Origin: Roseburia sp. CAG:10041_57
Lineage (GTDB): Bacteria > Bacillota > Clostridia > Lachnospirales > Lachnospiraceae
Direction of reading: 5' to 3'
Assembly: GCA_001916965.1 (NCBI GenBank)
Contig: MNTL01000052.1
Span: forward strand, 1 to 53,126
Length of the DNA: 53,126 nt
The position numbers and the translations under genes are program-made. How positions within the stretch are numbered: position 1 is the stretch's first letter; the number at the start of each line of letters is the position of its first letter. Under the pieces are notes generated by a model. It searched no databases. It was given only the letters and a program-made list of their open reading frames with translations, and was not told the origin of the DNA. Of this stretch, positions 44,079 through 52,928 are shown in pieces.

Positions 44079-44081
44079 ATT

Positions 44082-45104
44082 TTATGCCTTTTGTCCGGTG
44101 GTAGATCTCAGGATCAGTGACGGCTCAATAACAATATGTTCGATCTGCTGACGGGAGTTGGATTTTGAAGCATTAATCTGATGCTGTATAATACGTATAC
44201 AGTTTTCGGCCAGTGCCTTAGCATCCTGTGAAACTGTGGAAAACGGGAGATAGGATTCCCTGGAAACAGGTGCGTTATCAAAACCGATAATTTCATATTC
44301 GTCAGGGATGCTTTTGCCATGTTTTAATAATATGTTGATAAAGATGCTGGCATAAGTATCCGAAGACCAAAAGATTCCTTTTTTTTGCCCTTTATAGTCT
44401 TTTTCTATATTGTCATAGATTGTTTCTATTTTCTGGTATAATTTATCATAAGAATGAGGAAAGTCTTCCTGATATATTTTATAATTGGAATGATGGGATT
44501 CACATAAATCGATAAAGCCACGAATACGCTGATAACCAGGTGCCATTTCATGATCTTTCGTATTTACGTGAATCAGGACATCGCAGTTGTCTCTGATAAA
44601 TTGTTCTGCAGCTAACCTTCCTCCGTAGAAGTTATCGGTATTAACGCTGCTGATATATTGGTCTTCACGTTCAATGGAAACGACAGGAATTCCGATTTCC
44701 TTTAGTTCCTCAGAAGGGAGATTGTGGCTTAATTCTATTAATCCTTCAATTTTATAAGATAATAATTCACGGATATATTTTCTTTCCTTATCTGGATCTT
44801 CTTTTCCAAGAAAAATAATAAACTTATATCCATATGTGGTATAGGTGTCAATCAGGTGTTGAACAATGCTGCTGTAAAACTGATGCTCAAAATGAGGAAT
44901 AATGATACCGATAAATTCTGATTTACCGTTTGCCAGAATTCTGGCCACCTTATTATTTTTATAATTTAGTGCTTCCAGGGCATCTGAAATAATCTTTCGG
45001 TTTTGCAGGGTGACGCTTTCCGGATTATTGAAATAACGTGAAATGGTTGTTTTTGAAAAATGTGTGTAGGCTGCAATATCGTCAAAAGTGACTTTGGATC
45101 CCAT
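44082..45104 (-). CDS. LacI-family sugar repressor
   Basis: A 340-residue transcription factor. The N-terminal LacI helix-turn-helix and hinge are VTFDDIAAYTHFSKTTISRYF with ALEALNYKNNKVARIL. The periplasmic-binding-protein-like domain follows with GIIIPHFEHQFYS, SVNTDNFYGGRLAAEQFI and IIGFDNAPVSRESYLPFSTV. It is divergent from the sugar operon, whose upstream region carries two CGGTTA-type palindromes. It is thus the likely local regulator responding to a fructose-containing sugar or its phosphate. The ATG at 45102-45104 follows AGGCAGGT; the frame is open 21 codons further without support. Confidence 0.9.
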   Translation of the reverse strand: MGSKVTFDDIAAYTHFSKTTISRYFNNPESVTLQNRKIISDALEALNYKNNKVARILANGKSEFIGIIIPHFEHQFYSSIVQHLIDTYTTYGYKFIIFLGKEDPDKERKYIRELLSYKIEGLIELSHNLPSEELKEIGIPVVSIEREDQYISSVNTDNFYGGRLAAEQFIRDNCDVLIHVNTKDHEMAPGYQRIRGFIDLCESHHSNYKIYQEDFPHSYDKLYQKIETIYDNIEKDYKGQKKGIFWSSDTYASIFINILLKHGKSIPDEYEIIGFDNAPVSRESYLPFSTVSQDAKALAENCIRIIQHQINASKSNSRQQIEHIVIEPSLILRSTTGQKA

Positions 45105-45238
45105 AAGTACCTGCCTTTCTTCTGTATCTACACTATGGATAATATCATACTGCTTACTGAAAACCAATTACTTATTTCATAATAAGTAAATTGTTATATC
45201 TTATTTTACCACTCATTCTTAAAATGTAAAGTGCAAAA

Positions 45239-45248
45239 TAACCGGTTA
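45239..45248. promoter_or_regulatory. LacI-type operator O1
   Basis: TAACCGGTTA, a perfect palindrome with a central CG as in LacI-family operators. It lies in the upstream region shared by the repressor and the operon, 142 bases from O2 centre to centre. Confidence 0.8.
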
Positions 45249-45333
45249 CTTTAAAAATATAAATAAAATATATTCAAAATATACAAATATAGAACGACAA
45301 TATTGTATAAAATGTAAAATTTGCAAAAGCATA

Positions 45334-45362
45334 TTTACATATTTCTGTTGATGATGTATTAT
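45334..45362 (+). promoter_or_regulatory. Promoter of the fructan operon
   Basis: TTTACA (45334-45339) and TATTAT (45357-45362), spacer 17. The predicted start near 45369 puts operator O2 just downstream, a good place for repression. Confidence 0.75.
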
Positions 45363-45379
45363 CTAGTCAAGAAAAGAAA

Positions 45380-45391
45380 GTAACCGGTTAC
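45380..45391. promoter_or_regulatory. LacI-type operator O2
   Basis: GTAACCGGTTAC, a perfect 12-base palindrome sharing its core with O1, about 11-22 bases past the predicted transcription start. Binding here would block the polymerase. Confidence 0.85.
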
Positions 45392-45441
45392 CTAAAAACA
45401 ACTATGAGTAAATGCCATGATAAATGGAAGAAAGGGAAATT

Positions 45442-46905
45442 ATGAGAAAGAGACTACTGAAATTAACTTCAATGGTATTAGCTGGAACCATGCTGGTCAG
45501 CATGGCAACAGGATGTGGTTCGTCCAACACAACAACAGAAACAGCAGCGACTACAGAAACGACTGATGAGGTGACCGCTTCCTCTACAGAAGAAACATCA
45601 ACAGATGGAGAAGCACCAGTTTATGGGGACAATCTGGTATGGGATGGTAATGTACCTGTAAATAATGGAGAGGATGTTTCTCTTTTGGTTTATGCACCCA
45701 GTGGAACAATTGGTGATTACTATGTTGAGTGGGCAAATAACTATATGCAGTTACGACCTAATGTAAAGATTGATATACAGCTTCAGACAGAAGATGTTGC
45801 CCAAAAAGTTATTCTGGAAACCCAGAATGGGACAGCACCGGATATGTTCTCAACACATAATGGCTGGAATACTGCAATTGTTAATACTTGTGGTATGCCG
45901 TGGACACAGGACAGGTTTAACATAGATGGACTATTAAAAGATTATGTTGGACTGGAGCAGTTTAAGTATAACGACAATATTTATTATATTCCTTATGGCA
46001 TTATGACAAGTGGTATCTTTTATGACAAGGATCAGTGGGCAGAAGCAGGTCTGACAGAAGAAGATATTCCTAAAACGTGGGATCAGTTGATTGCAGTAGC
46101 CCAGAAGCTTACAAAAGTAGATGATAATGGAAAGATGACAGTGGCAGGTTTCGGTTTTAATGGAAATATATCTTTCCTGCTGGAAACCTTAAACTATGAA
46201 AAAGGACTTCCGATGTTCGACAAAGAAGGAACTCCCATCATCGATGATCCGATTGTTGCTGAGAATATTCAGTTTATTCAAAAGCTGTATGATGAATACA
46301 AAGTAAACGACAGAAATTTTGATACGGCTGCCAATACATTTGCAACCGGCGAGTCAGCCATGATTTACAACTGGGGATGGTTAACTTACTCACTCAAATC
46401 TACTGCCCCGGATAAGAACATTGGATATTTCCAGACACCTTCCTTTGTTGAAGGAGAGGTTTGCCCTGCATATGGCCGTAACGGAGGGGACTCTTCTCTG
46501 GCTGTTAGTGCTACTTTGAAGGATGAGGCAAAGATTGAGGCGGCATTTGATTTCCTGACATATTTACTGGCAAATGATGATGCGGTATATGAATTTGATG
46601 AACTGTTAAGTATGTATCCACGTAAGATTTCGTTAAGAGAAAATCAGGAAAAAATTGATGGAAATGTTGTATTCAAAGAATTAAAGAATTATGTGGATCG
46701 TACGGTCTGGCCAGGTCCTGTACCCGGATCTTATGCTGATAACAATTATATTACCTATGTTGTGGATCCGATTTTTAAGGAGAATGCAGATATTGCATCG
46801 ACTTTGACATCAGCACAGAAAGTGTGCTCAGATGCACTGGCAGAAGAAGGCAATTGGTTCTTCTCAGAGAGAGATTATCAATATGCAAGTGAATTTATCA
46901 AATAG
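45442..46905 (+). CDS. Sugar ABC transporter substrate-binding lipoprotein
   Basis: A 487-residue extracellular solute-binding protein of the CUT1 sugar type. A signal peptide ends in a lipobox (SMATGCG, Cys at about residue 25), followed by a Thr/Glu/Ser-rich linker to about residue 60. The bilobed binding domain follows, with MQLRPNVKIDIQLQTEDVAQK and YIPYGIMTSGIFYDKDQW as typical landmarks (given split: MQLRPNVKIDIQL and IPYGIMTSGIFYD). The start at 45442 follows GAAAGGGA; an ATG six codons earlier is weaker. With the next two permeases it forms an importer for a fructose-containing oligosaccharide, judging by the downstream enzymes. Confidence 0.92.
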   Translation: MRKRLLKLTSMVLAGTMLVSMATGCGSSNTTTETAATTETTDEVTASSTEETSTDGEAPVYGDNLVWDGNVPVNNGEDVSLLVYAPSGTIGDYYVEWANNYMQLRPNVKIDIQLQTEDVAQKVILETQNGTAPDMFSTHNGWNTAIVNTCGMPWTQDRFNIDGLLKDYVGLEQFKYNDNIYYIPYGIMTSGIFYDKDQWAEAGLTEEDIPKTWDQLIAVAQKLTKVDDNGKMTVAGFGFNGNISFLLETLNYEKGLPMFDKEGTPIIDDPIVAENIQFIQKLYDEYKVNDRNFDTAANTFATGESAMIYNWGWLTYSLKSTAPDKNIGYFQTPSFVEGEVCPAYGRNGGDSSLAVSATLKDEAKIEAAFDFLTYLLANDDAVYEFDELLSMYPRKISLRENQEKIDGNVVFKELKNYVDRTVWPGPVPGSYADNNYITYVVDPIFKENADIASTLTSAQKVCSDALAEEGNWFFSERDYQYASEFIK

Positions 46906-46945
46906 CTAAGTTGTGAGAATAACAGAAATTATGGGAGAAAAACAT

Positions 46946-47833
46946 ATGATTAGCAGACAACGAAAAAAAAGTATACGAAGTGGTCAGAAGATGATGGTTT
47001 ATATTGTTGTGACGGCACTTATATTATTTTATGGCATATTTGTATTCTTCCCGATGATTTATGCCTTGGTAGGAAGCTTCTTTAACTGGAATATTGCCAG
47101 GGGCACATTCACATTTAATGGGCTTGACAACTATATTAGTATTTTCAGTGCACCAAAATTCAGGGCAGGAATTATTAATTCTGTTATTTTTTCGGTGATT
47201 GCAACCATCCTCAGGTGTTTCCTGGGGATGGTCATAGCAGTCATGATTTATTTTTCTTCCCAAAAGCTGAAGGAATTTTACAGGACGGCTTTTTTTCTTC
47301 CTATTGTAATTTCAATGGTTGCAGCTTCTTATGTATGGAAATGGTTTTTTGATGCCCAAAATGGTATCTTCAACTGGCTGTTAAGCGTGATAGGTGTCAG
47401 TGGCCCTAACTGGTTGAATGATAGCAGCTTTGCTCTGCCGGCCATTATTATAATGACCGTCTGGAAGGACGTTGGATTTGCTGTTGTTTTATACCTTGCA
47501 GGAATTTCTCAGGTTTCTCCGGCTATTTATGAGGCTGCCAAGGTAGATGGAGCAACGAAACCTCAGATCTTTCGGCATATTATGCTTCCTTTGCTGGGGG
47601 CAGTTACCACATTTTTACTAATTACTTCCATTATTGGTTATATCCAGTCGTTTGATCAGTTTTTTGTCATGACAGAAGGCGGACCTGGAACATCAAGTTA
47701 TGTAATGGGGCTTTATCTGTACGAGACAGCATTTAAGAGCTATGACTTTGGTAAAGCATCTGCAGTTTCATTTGTAATGTTTTTTGTTATTTTGATTTTG
47801 ACACTGCTTAATTCAAAAAAGAAGAATGCATAG
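46946..47833 (+). CDS. Sugar ABC transporter permease 1
   Basis: A 295-residue membrane protein of the MalF/UgpA type with six predicted helices. The ATPase-docking EAA loop is EAAKVDGATKPQIFRHIMLP, near residue 200. The ATG at 46946 follows GGGAG by about eight bases; the frame opens 11 codons earlier. It pairs with the next permease. Confidence 0.92.
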   Translation: MISRQRKKSIRSGQKMMVYIVVTALILFYGIFVFFPMIYALVGSFFNWNIARGTFTFNGLDNYISIFSAPKFRAGIINSVIFSVIATILRCFLGMVIAVMIYFSSQKLKEFYRTAFFLPIVISMVAASYVWKWFFDAQNGIFNWLLSVIGVSGPNWLNDSSFALPAIIIMTVWKDVGFAVVLYLAGISQVSPAIYEAAKVDGATKPQIFRHIMLPLLGAVTTFLLITSIIGYIQSFDQFFVMTEGGPGTSSYVMGLYLYETAFKSYDFGKASAVSFVMFFVILILTLLNSKKKNA

Positions 47834-47845
47834 GGGGTCGGTGTT

Positions 47846-48670
47846 ATGAGCAAAGCAAAGATATTTAATTTTCTGGTAAATGCGTTTTTAATGATTATGG
47901 CTCTGTCCATGATACTGGTATTTGTTGTTTTAATTATCGGCTCATTTAAACCTAATTCGGATTTGCTGAAAATCCCGGATGGATTTTTGAATCTAGACTT
48001 TACGTTAGATAACTATAAGGCGGTTTTTTCAAAACTGGATTTCCTCAGAGTTACCTTTAATTCTATGTTTCTCGCAGTTATAAGGGTGGTTGTTGTGCTA
48101 TACACAAGCGCAATAGCTGCATATGTACTGGAAAAAATGGAGTTTAAAGGGAAACATCTTTTGTTTGCTGCGATTTTAAGTACCATGATGATTCCGTGGA
48201 CGGTAACCCTTGTTCCCAAGTATCAGCTGATGTCATGGTTTAAATGGCTGAACAGTTATAATGCATTGATTATTCCGTTTTTATTTGATACGTTTGGTAT
48301 TTTTATGTTAAAACAGTTCCTAAATGGAATACCGGATTATTTTGTTGAAGCAGGGAGAATTGACGGAGCTTCTGAATTTTATATATTTCATAGATTGGTA
48401 TTACCCCAGATGAAGGGGGGATTGGCTTCTCTGGGTATTTTGAAAGCATTGGATTGCTGGAATGACTTTATGTGGCCATATCTGGTGTTAAACAGACCGG
48501 AAAAATTTACACTGCCTATTGCTTTGAAGTCTTTGTCTAACAGTTATTGGAATGATTTTTCATGGATGCTTACAGGAATTACAATTTCGATGATTCCAGT
48601 GGTAATTTTATATCTGTTCTTTAAGGATAAATTAATTGAAGGAATGGCTTTTGCAGGCACAGCAAACTAA
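47846..48670 (+). CDS. Sugar ABC transporter permease 2
   Basis: A 274-residue MalG/UgpE-type permease with six predicted helices and the EAA loop variant EAGRIDGASEFYIFHRLVLP. GGGGGTC precedes the start. It lies 12 bases after permease 1. No ATPase gene follows, so a shared MsmX/MsmK-type ATPase encoded elsewhere is presumably used, as is common for CUT1 importers. Confidence 0.92.
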   Translation: MSKAKIFNFLVNAFLMIMALSMILVFVVLIIGSFKPNSDLLKIPDGFLNLDFTLDNYKAVFSKLDFLRVTFNSMFLAVIRVVVVLYTSAIAAYVLEKMEFKGKHLLFAAILSTMMIPWTVTLVPKYQLMSWFKWLNSYNALIIPFLFDTFGIFMLKQFLNGIPDYFVEAGRIDGASEFYIFHRLVLPQMKGGLASLGILKALDCWNDFMWPYLVLNRPEKFTLPIALKSLSNSYWNDFSWMLTGITISMIPVVILYLFFKDKLIEGMAFAGTAN

Positions 48671-48692
48671 ATTTAAGATTCAGAGGTGAAAT

Positions 48693-50294
48693 ATGAAATT
48701 AACATACCAGGATTTATTAGAAAAAATGACAAATATGGAAATGCTTGCCATTCCTCCTGAAAAAGGAGAGATGGGAGGAAATTTCTCAAGCTATGACCGG
48801 AATTCATCCTATGATCCTTCAACAGATACTTACAGCCAATGGGGAGCAAACAGAGATTGTGATGGGTATATTCGTATGGAAAAGGATCGTCTTGTGGCAT
48901 TTGAAATGGAAGGTCCCGGGGTGATCTGGCGGATCTGGAGTGCAAATCCACAGGAGGGGCACATCAGAATCTATACAGAGAATGAGCAAAAAGAGAAAAT
49001 GGATATGCCATTTCGAAAACTGTTTGAGAGATATGCCTATGATGAAAGCAGAGTGGAGTGGCCAGCTAATTTTCCCGAATTGATGCCGATCTTATCAAGG
49101 GGTAGAAACCGGTTTATTCCAATTCCTTTTAATCATTACTGTAAAGTTACTTTGGATCCTGGATGGGGTGAATTTTATCACATCACTTATACTAAATTTC
49201 CATCATGTGTGGAGCTTCCTGAATACTCGTTGGATATGGAAATTGAAGTCCAAACAGCGCTTGCTGTACTGGATCGAAAGTTTTATTTAAGAGGTAAGGA
49301 AGCGTATGAAGCAAATCAGCTTGAAAATACTTTGATTGAAAATCTGACGTTGAACTGCGGGGCTGGAGAACAAAAGATTCTTTATCAGTCAGATAAGCCT
49401 TTGGCAATTAGTGGAATCTGGCTTCTTGTAGATGAAAAGCAATGTGCCTGGGAAGATCTGGAGAAGCTTCGAATAGAGATATACTGGGATGGTGAAAAGG
49501 AAAAGAGTGTGTCATGCAGTTTGGCCTCCTTTTTTGGAGTTATAAAGGAATCCTGTGAATACCGTTCCTGGCCAGTTTCCAAGACTGAAAGAGAATGTGC
49601 AGCGTTCTGGTATATGCCATGTAAATCAGTTATTATTAAAATTATAAATAATCATAATATAAAGCTCAGATTGGATTTTAGAGTCCGTTATGCAGATATA
49701 TCCCTGGATGAGGCAGAACAGCTTATGAGGTTTCATGCAAAAGAGCATGGAACAGAATTCGCTTATCTTGAAAAGGAACGTTTCGAAAAAGCAGGCGACA
49801 GATGGCCGGATTGGCCGGTTTTATTATGCAAAGGGAAGGGTCGTTTTTGTGGTATGCATCTTGTGGTGGATAATCATTTTGTAAAACCTGAAAATGAAGC
49901 AGAAGAATGGTGGTATGGTATTGCGGATAACAAAACCATTGATTGGTGGTGGGGAGAAGGTGACGAAAAATTTTTTATTGATGGTGAAAAATTTCCTTCT
50001 TCTTTTGGAACCGGAAGCGAAGATTATATAGGATATGCCTGGGCGGCTGAACCTCCACATGTATATTTTGATAGTGCATATGCTGTGCAGAATGCAGTTC
50101 CACTGGATGGAAACGGAAACACTTCTCTGTTGCGTTTTCATATATGTGATGCAATTCCTTTTCAAAATCAGTTTGAAGGTTTTCTGGAAAAATATAATGA
50201 TAACGGATGGGCAGTGAATGCAACATGTGAATATACAGTTACACCTTTTTGGTACGTTTTACATGATGGAAATCAGGTAGATCCATATCAATAA
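48693..50294 (+). CDS. GH172 (DUF2961) glycoside hydrolase
   Basis: A 533-residue protein of the DUF2961 family, now glycoside hydrolase family 172. Characterised members make or cleave difructose dianhydride I and act as alpha-D-fructofuranosidases. Signatures are the early Trp/Asp-rich FEMEGPGVIWRIWSANPQEG, given here as MEGPGVIWRIWSAN, and FGTGSEDYIGYAW at 438-450 with Glu443 a likely catalytic residue. It is longer than the usual 360-430. No signal peptide is seen, so it acts in the cytoplasm on imported sugar. Position between the importer and GH32 supports a role in fructose-containing sugars. The exact substrate is inferred. Confidence 0.82.
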   Translation: MKLTYQDLLEKMTNMEMLAIPPEKGEMGGNFSSYDRNSSYDPSTDTYSQWGANRDCDGYIRMEKDRLVAFEMEGPGVIWRIWSANPQEGHIRIYTENEQKEKMDMPFRKLFERYAYDESRVEWPANFPELMPILSRGRNRFIPIPFNHYCKVTLDPGWGEFYHITYTKFPSCVELPEYSLDMEIEVQTALAVLDRKFYLRGKEAYEANQLENTLIENLTLNCGAGEQKILYQSDKPLAISGIWLLVDEKQCAWEDLEKLRIEIYWDGEKEKSVSCSLASFFGVIKESCEYRSWPVSKTERECAAFWYMPCKSVIIKIINNHNIKLRLDFRVRYADISLDEAEQLMRFHAKEHGTEFAYLEKERFEKAGDRWPDWPVLLCKGKGRFCGMHLVVDNHFVKPENEAEEWWYGIADNKTIDWWWGEGDEKFFIDGEKFPSSFGTGSEDYIGYAWAAEPPHVYFDSAYAVQNAVPLDGNGNTSLLRFHICDAIPFQNQFEGFLEKYNDNGWAVNATCEYTVTPFWYVLHDGNQVDPYQ

Positions 50295-50307
50295 TCGGAG
50301 GAATATG

Positions 50308-51768
50308 ATGAGTCAGTTGTTAGAAAAAGCAAGAGAATTTGAACAAAAGGAAATAAATAAAATCAACATGGAGGAACGTCCGGTCTTTCATTTTTCCAAT
50401 CCGGTCGGCTGGATGAATGACCCGAATGGATTTTCGGATTATCAGAAGGAACATCATTTATTCTTTCAGTATTATCCATATGAAACCTGTTGGAATTCTA
50501 TGCACTGGGGACATGCAAAGAGTAAAGATTTTATTAAGTGGGAGTATTTACCTGCGGCGCTTGCTCCGGATCAGGAATACGACAGCTATGGTGTATTTTC
50601 CGGAAGTGCAATAGAAGATAAAGGAAAGCAGGTATTGGTATATACCGGAGTGAATGAAGTCTTGAAGGATGGGAAAGCATATGCCCGTCAGAATCAATGT
50701 GTAGCAATAGGTGATGGTATTAATTATCAAAAAATTTCTTGTAATCCTGTAGTACGTTCTGATATGTTACCGGAAGGAAGCAGCAGGGAAGATTTCCGTG
50801 ATCCCAAGATATGGAAAGAAGAAGATAAATACTATATGGTGGTTGGCAGCAGGGGAAGTGACGGAAGCGGGCAGGTCGCATTGTTCTCAGCAGATCGGCT
50901 TGATTCGTGGAAATTTGTCGGAATTATAGACAAAAGTGCAAATGAATTGGGAAAAATGTGGGAATGTCCGGATTTTTATCATTTGGAAGAGAAATATGTA
51001 TTAATGGTTTCGCCACAGGAAATGGAAGCGAAGGAACGGGAATTTCATAGTGGAAACAATTCTGTGTTTCTGATTGGAACCTATTGCAAATGTAATTATA
51101 AATTTAACCGTGAAAAAATACAAAATGTAGATTACGGATTAGATTTTTATGCTCCCCAGACGATGCAGACAGAGGATGGAAGAAGAATATTAATTGGCTG
51201 GATGCAATCATGGGATAATCCGATATATCAGGACATCCATGCCTGGTCTGGTATGATGACAATACCGCGTGAACTCACGATAAAGGAAGGGCATGTCTGC
51301 CAGTGGCCGGTAAGGGAATTGGAAAAATACCGGACAGGTAAAGTATCATATGAGAGTGTTGTGGTTGGAAAGGAATTAAGTCTGGCTGATATTGAAGGAA
51401 GAAGTATTGATATGGAAATTCAGCTGACAGGAGATACATATCAAAAATACAGAATGAAACTGGCAGCAGGTGACAGCCGGTATTCTGAAATTATCTATAA
51501 TAGAAAAGAAAAAGTACTTACATTCGACCGTACATATTCCGGATTGAAAAGGGATGCTACCAGTATGCGTAGTATGTATGTAGAAGAAGAGAATGGAATG
51601 TTAAGTCTCAGGGTATTAGTGGACAGGTATTCTGTGGAAATCTTTGTAAATAACGGAGAGCAGGTGATGACCTCGCTGATCTATACACCCTTAAGTGAAA
51701 ATTCCATATCTTTTTCCTGTGAGGGTGAGGCTTGTATGAATATTACCAAGTATAATATTGAGGTATGA
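50308..51768 (+). CDS. GH32 beta-fructosidase
   Basis: A 486-residue family 32 hydrolase (sucrose, sucrose-6-phosphate or fructan). The nucleophile Asp38 sits in NPVGWMNDPNGF, the transition-state stabiliser is in FRDPKIW and the acid/base Glu is in MWECPDFY. A C-terminal beta-sandwich begins around residue 330. No signal peptide, so it works on imported sugar. The ATG at 50308 is six bases after GGAGG; one codon earlier is too close. It overlaps the kinase gene at its stop. With an ABC importer rather than a PTS, unphosphorylated sucrose, kestose or a short fructan is the more likely substrate. Confidence 0.93.
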   Translation: MSQLLEKAREFEQKEINKINMEERPVFHFSNPVGWMNDPNGFSDYQKEHHLFFQYYPYETCWNSMHWGHAKSKDFIKWEYLPAALAPDQEYDSYGVFSGSAIEDKGKQVLVYTGVNEVLKDGKAYARQNQCVAIGDGINYQKISCNPVVRSDMLPEGSSREDFRDPKIWKEEDKYYMVVGSRGSDGSGQVALFSADRLDSWKFVGIIDKSANELGKMWECPDFYHLEEKYVLMVSPQEMEAKEREFHSGNNSVFLIGTYCKCNYKFNREKIQNVDYGLDFYAPQTMQTEDGRRILIGWMQSWDNPIYQDIHAWSGMMTIPRELTIKEGHVCQWPVRELEKYRTGKVSYESVVVGKELSLADIEGRSIDMEIQLTGDTYQKYRMKLAAGDSRYSEIIYNRKEKVLTFDRTYSGLKRDATSMRSMYVEEENGMLSLRVLVDRYSVEIFVNNGEQVMTSLIYTPLSENSISFSCEGEACMNITKYNIEV

Positions 51769-51770
51769 TT

Positions 51771-52733
51771 ATGAAGAAGTATGATGTTGTTGCGCTTGGT
51801 GAATTGTTGATAGATTTTACACAAAACGGATATAGCGAGCAGGGCAACCCGATTTTTGAGGCAAATCCAGGAGGAGCTCCCTGCAATGTTCTTGCCATGC
51901 TGCAGAAGCTTGGGCGTAAAACAGCGTTTATCGGTAAGGTTGGACGAGATGGCTTTGGATTCCAACTTGAAAAGGCATTGAAGGAAGTTTCCATTGCAAC
52001 GGACAATTTATGCTTTGATGATGTGCGTACAACATTAGCTGTGGTGCAAAAGAAATCAGATGGAGACAGAGATTTTTTCTTTTACAGGAATCCGGGGGCA
52101 GATATTATGCTCAGACCGGAAGAGATACGGGAGAATCTGATTAAAATGACGAAGATCTTTCATTATGGTTCCCTGTCCCTTACAAACGAACCGGTCAGAA
52201 CAGCGACACGGAAAGCAGTTGGTATTGCTGAAGAAGCAGGAGTTATTATTTCGTTTGATCCAAATTTAAGAAAACCACTGTGGAAAACGGAAGCTCTTGC
52301 CAGAGAACAGATAGAATACGGAGTACGGCATTGCCAGGTGTTAAAAATATCAGATGATGAGCTGGTCTGGTTTACCGGAAAAGAAGATTTTGATCAGGCG
52401 GCAGAGTATATGCAAACCCAATATCATATTCCCCTTCTTTTGATATCAATGGGAAAACAGGGAAGCCGTGCTTATTGTGGTGAACAGCGGGCAGAAATTC
52501 CGGCATTTTTAAATCCCCATACTATTGAAACCACAGGTGCCGGAGATACTTTTATGGGATGTATGCTGCATCAGATTCTGGACAGAGGGTTTCGGAATTT
52601 AACAAAAACAGATATGGAAGAAATGTTACAGTTTGCAAATGCGGCAGCTTCGCTTATTACAACCAAAAGAGGTGCACTCAGGGTGATGCCTGCAAAGCAG
52701 GAAATTAAGGTTTATCTTTCTGCCTTCTGTTAA
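51771..52733 (+). CDS. PfkB-family fructokinase
   Basis: A 320-residue ribokinase-family sugar kinase. Motif 1 is NPGGAPCNVLAMLQKLG and motif 2 is TTGAGDTFMGCM, with the catalytic Asp in GAGD. Start MKKYDVVALGELLIDFTQNG is typical of fructokinases. It would phosphorylate the fructose released by GH32. The ATG at 51771 is preferred over one two codons earlier because GAGG lies at a better distance. The start region overlaps the GH32 stop. It is the last gene of the operon. Confidence 0.92.
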   Translation: MKKYDVVALGELLIDFTQNGYSEQGNPIFEANPGGAPCNVLAMLQKLGRKTAFIGKVGRDGFGFQLEKALKEVSIATDNLCFDDVRTTLAVVQKKSDGDRDFFFYRNPGADIMLRPEEIRENLIKMTKIFHYGSLSLTNEPVRTATRKAVGIAEEAGVIISFDPNLRKPLWKTEALAREQIEYGVRHCQVLKISDDELVWFTGKEDFDQAAEYMQTQYHIPLLLISMGKQGSRAYCGEQRAEIPAFLNPHTIETTGAGDTFMGCMLHQILDRGFRNLTKTDMEEMLQFANAAASLITTKRGALRVMPAKQEIKVYLSAFC

Positions 52734-52928
52734 TAAGGTTTTGTTATTTCATATATATCTTTCGATTTGGTGAAAATGCACAAAAAGCAATAATGATTTT
52801 TGTAATATTTGTGAATCGTGAGTATTTATGCAAAAATAGGCATATGCTATTATACTACTTGTAACCCCCCCAATACATTATATAGTTTTTGCTATACCCC
52901 ATAAGAAAGAAATACCTTCTCTAAAAAG
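52734..52928. other. Intergenic stretch after the fructan operon
   Basis: AT-rich DNA with a run of seven C near 52865. No gene or RNA is seen. A terminator for the operon should be here, but I see no clear one before the hairpin at 52929. Confidence 0.4.
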
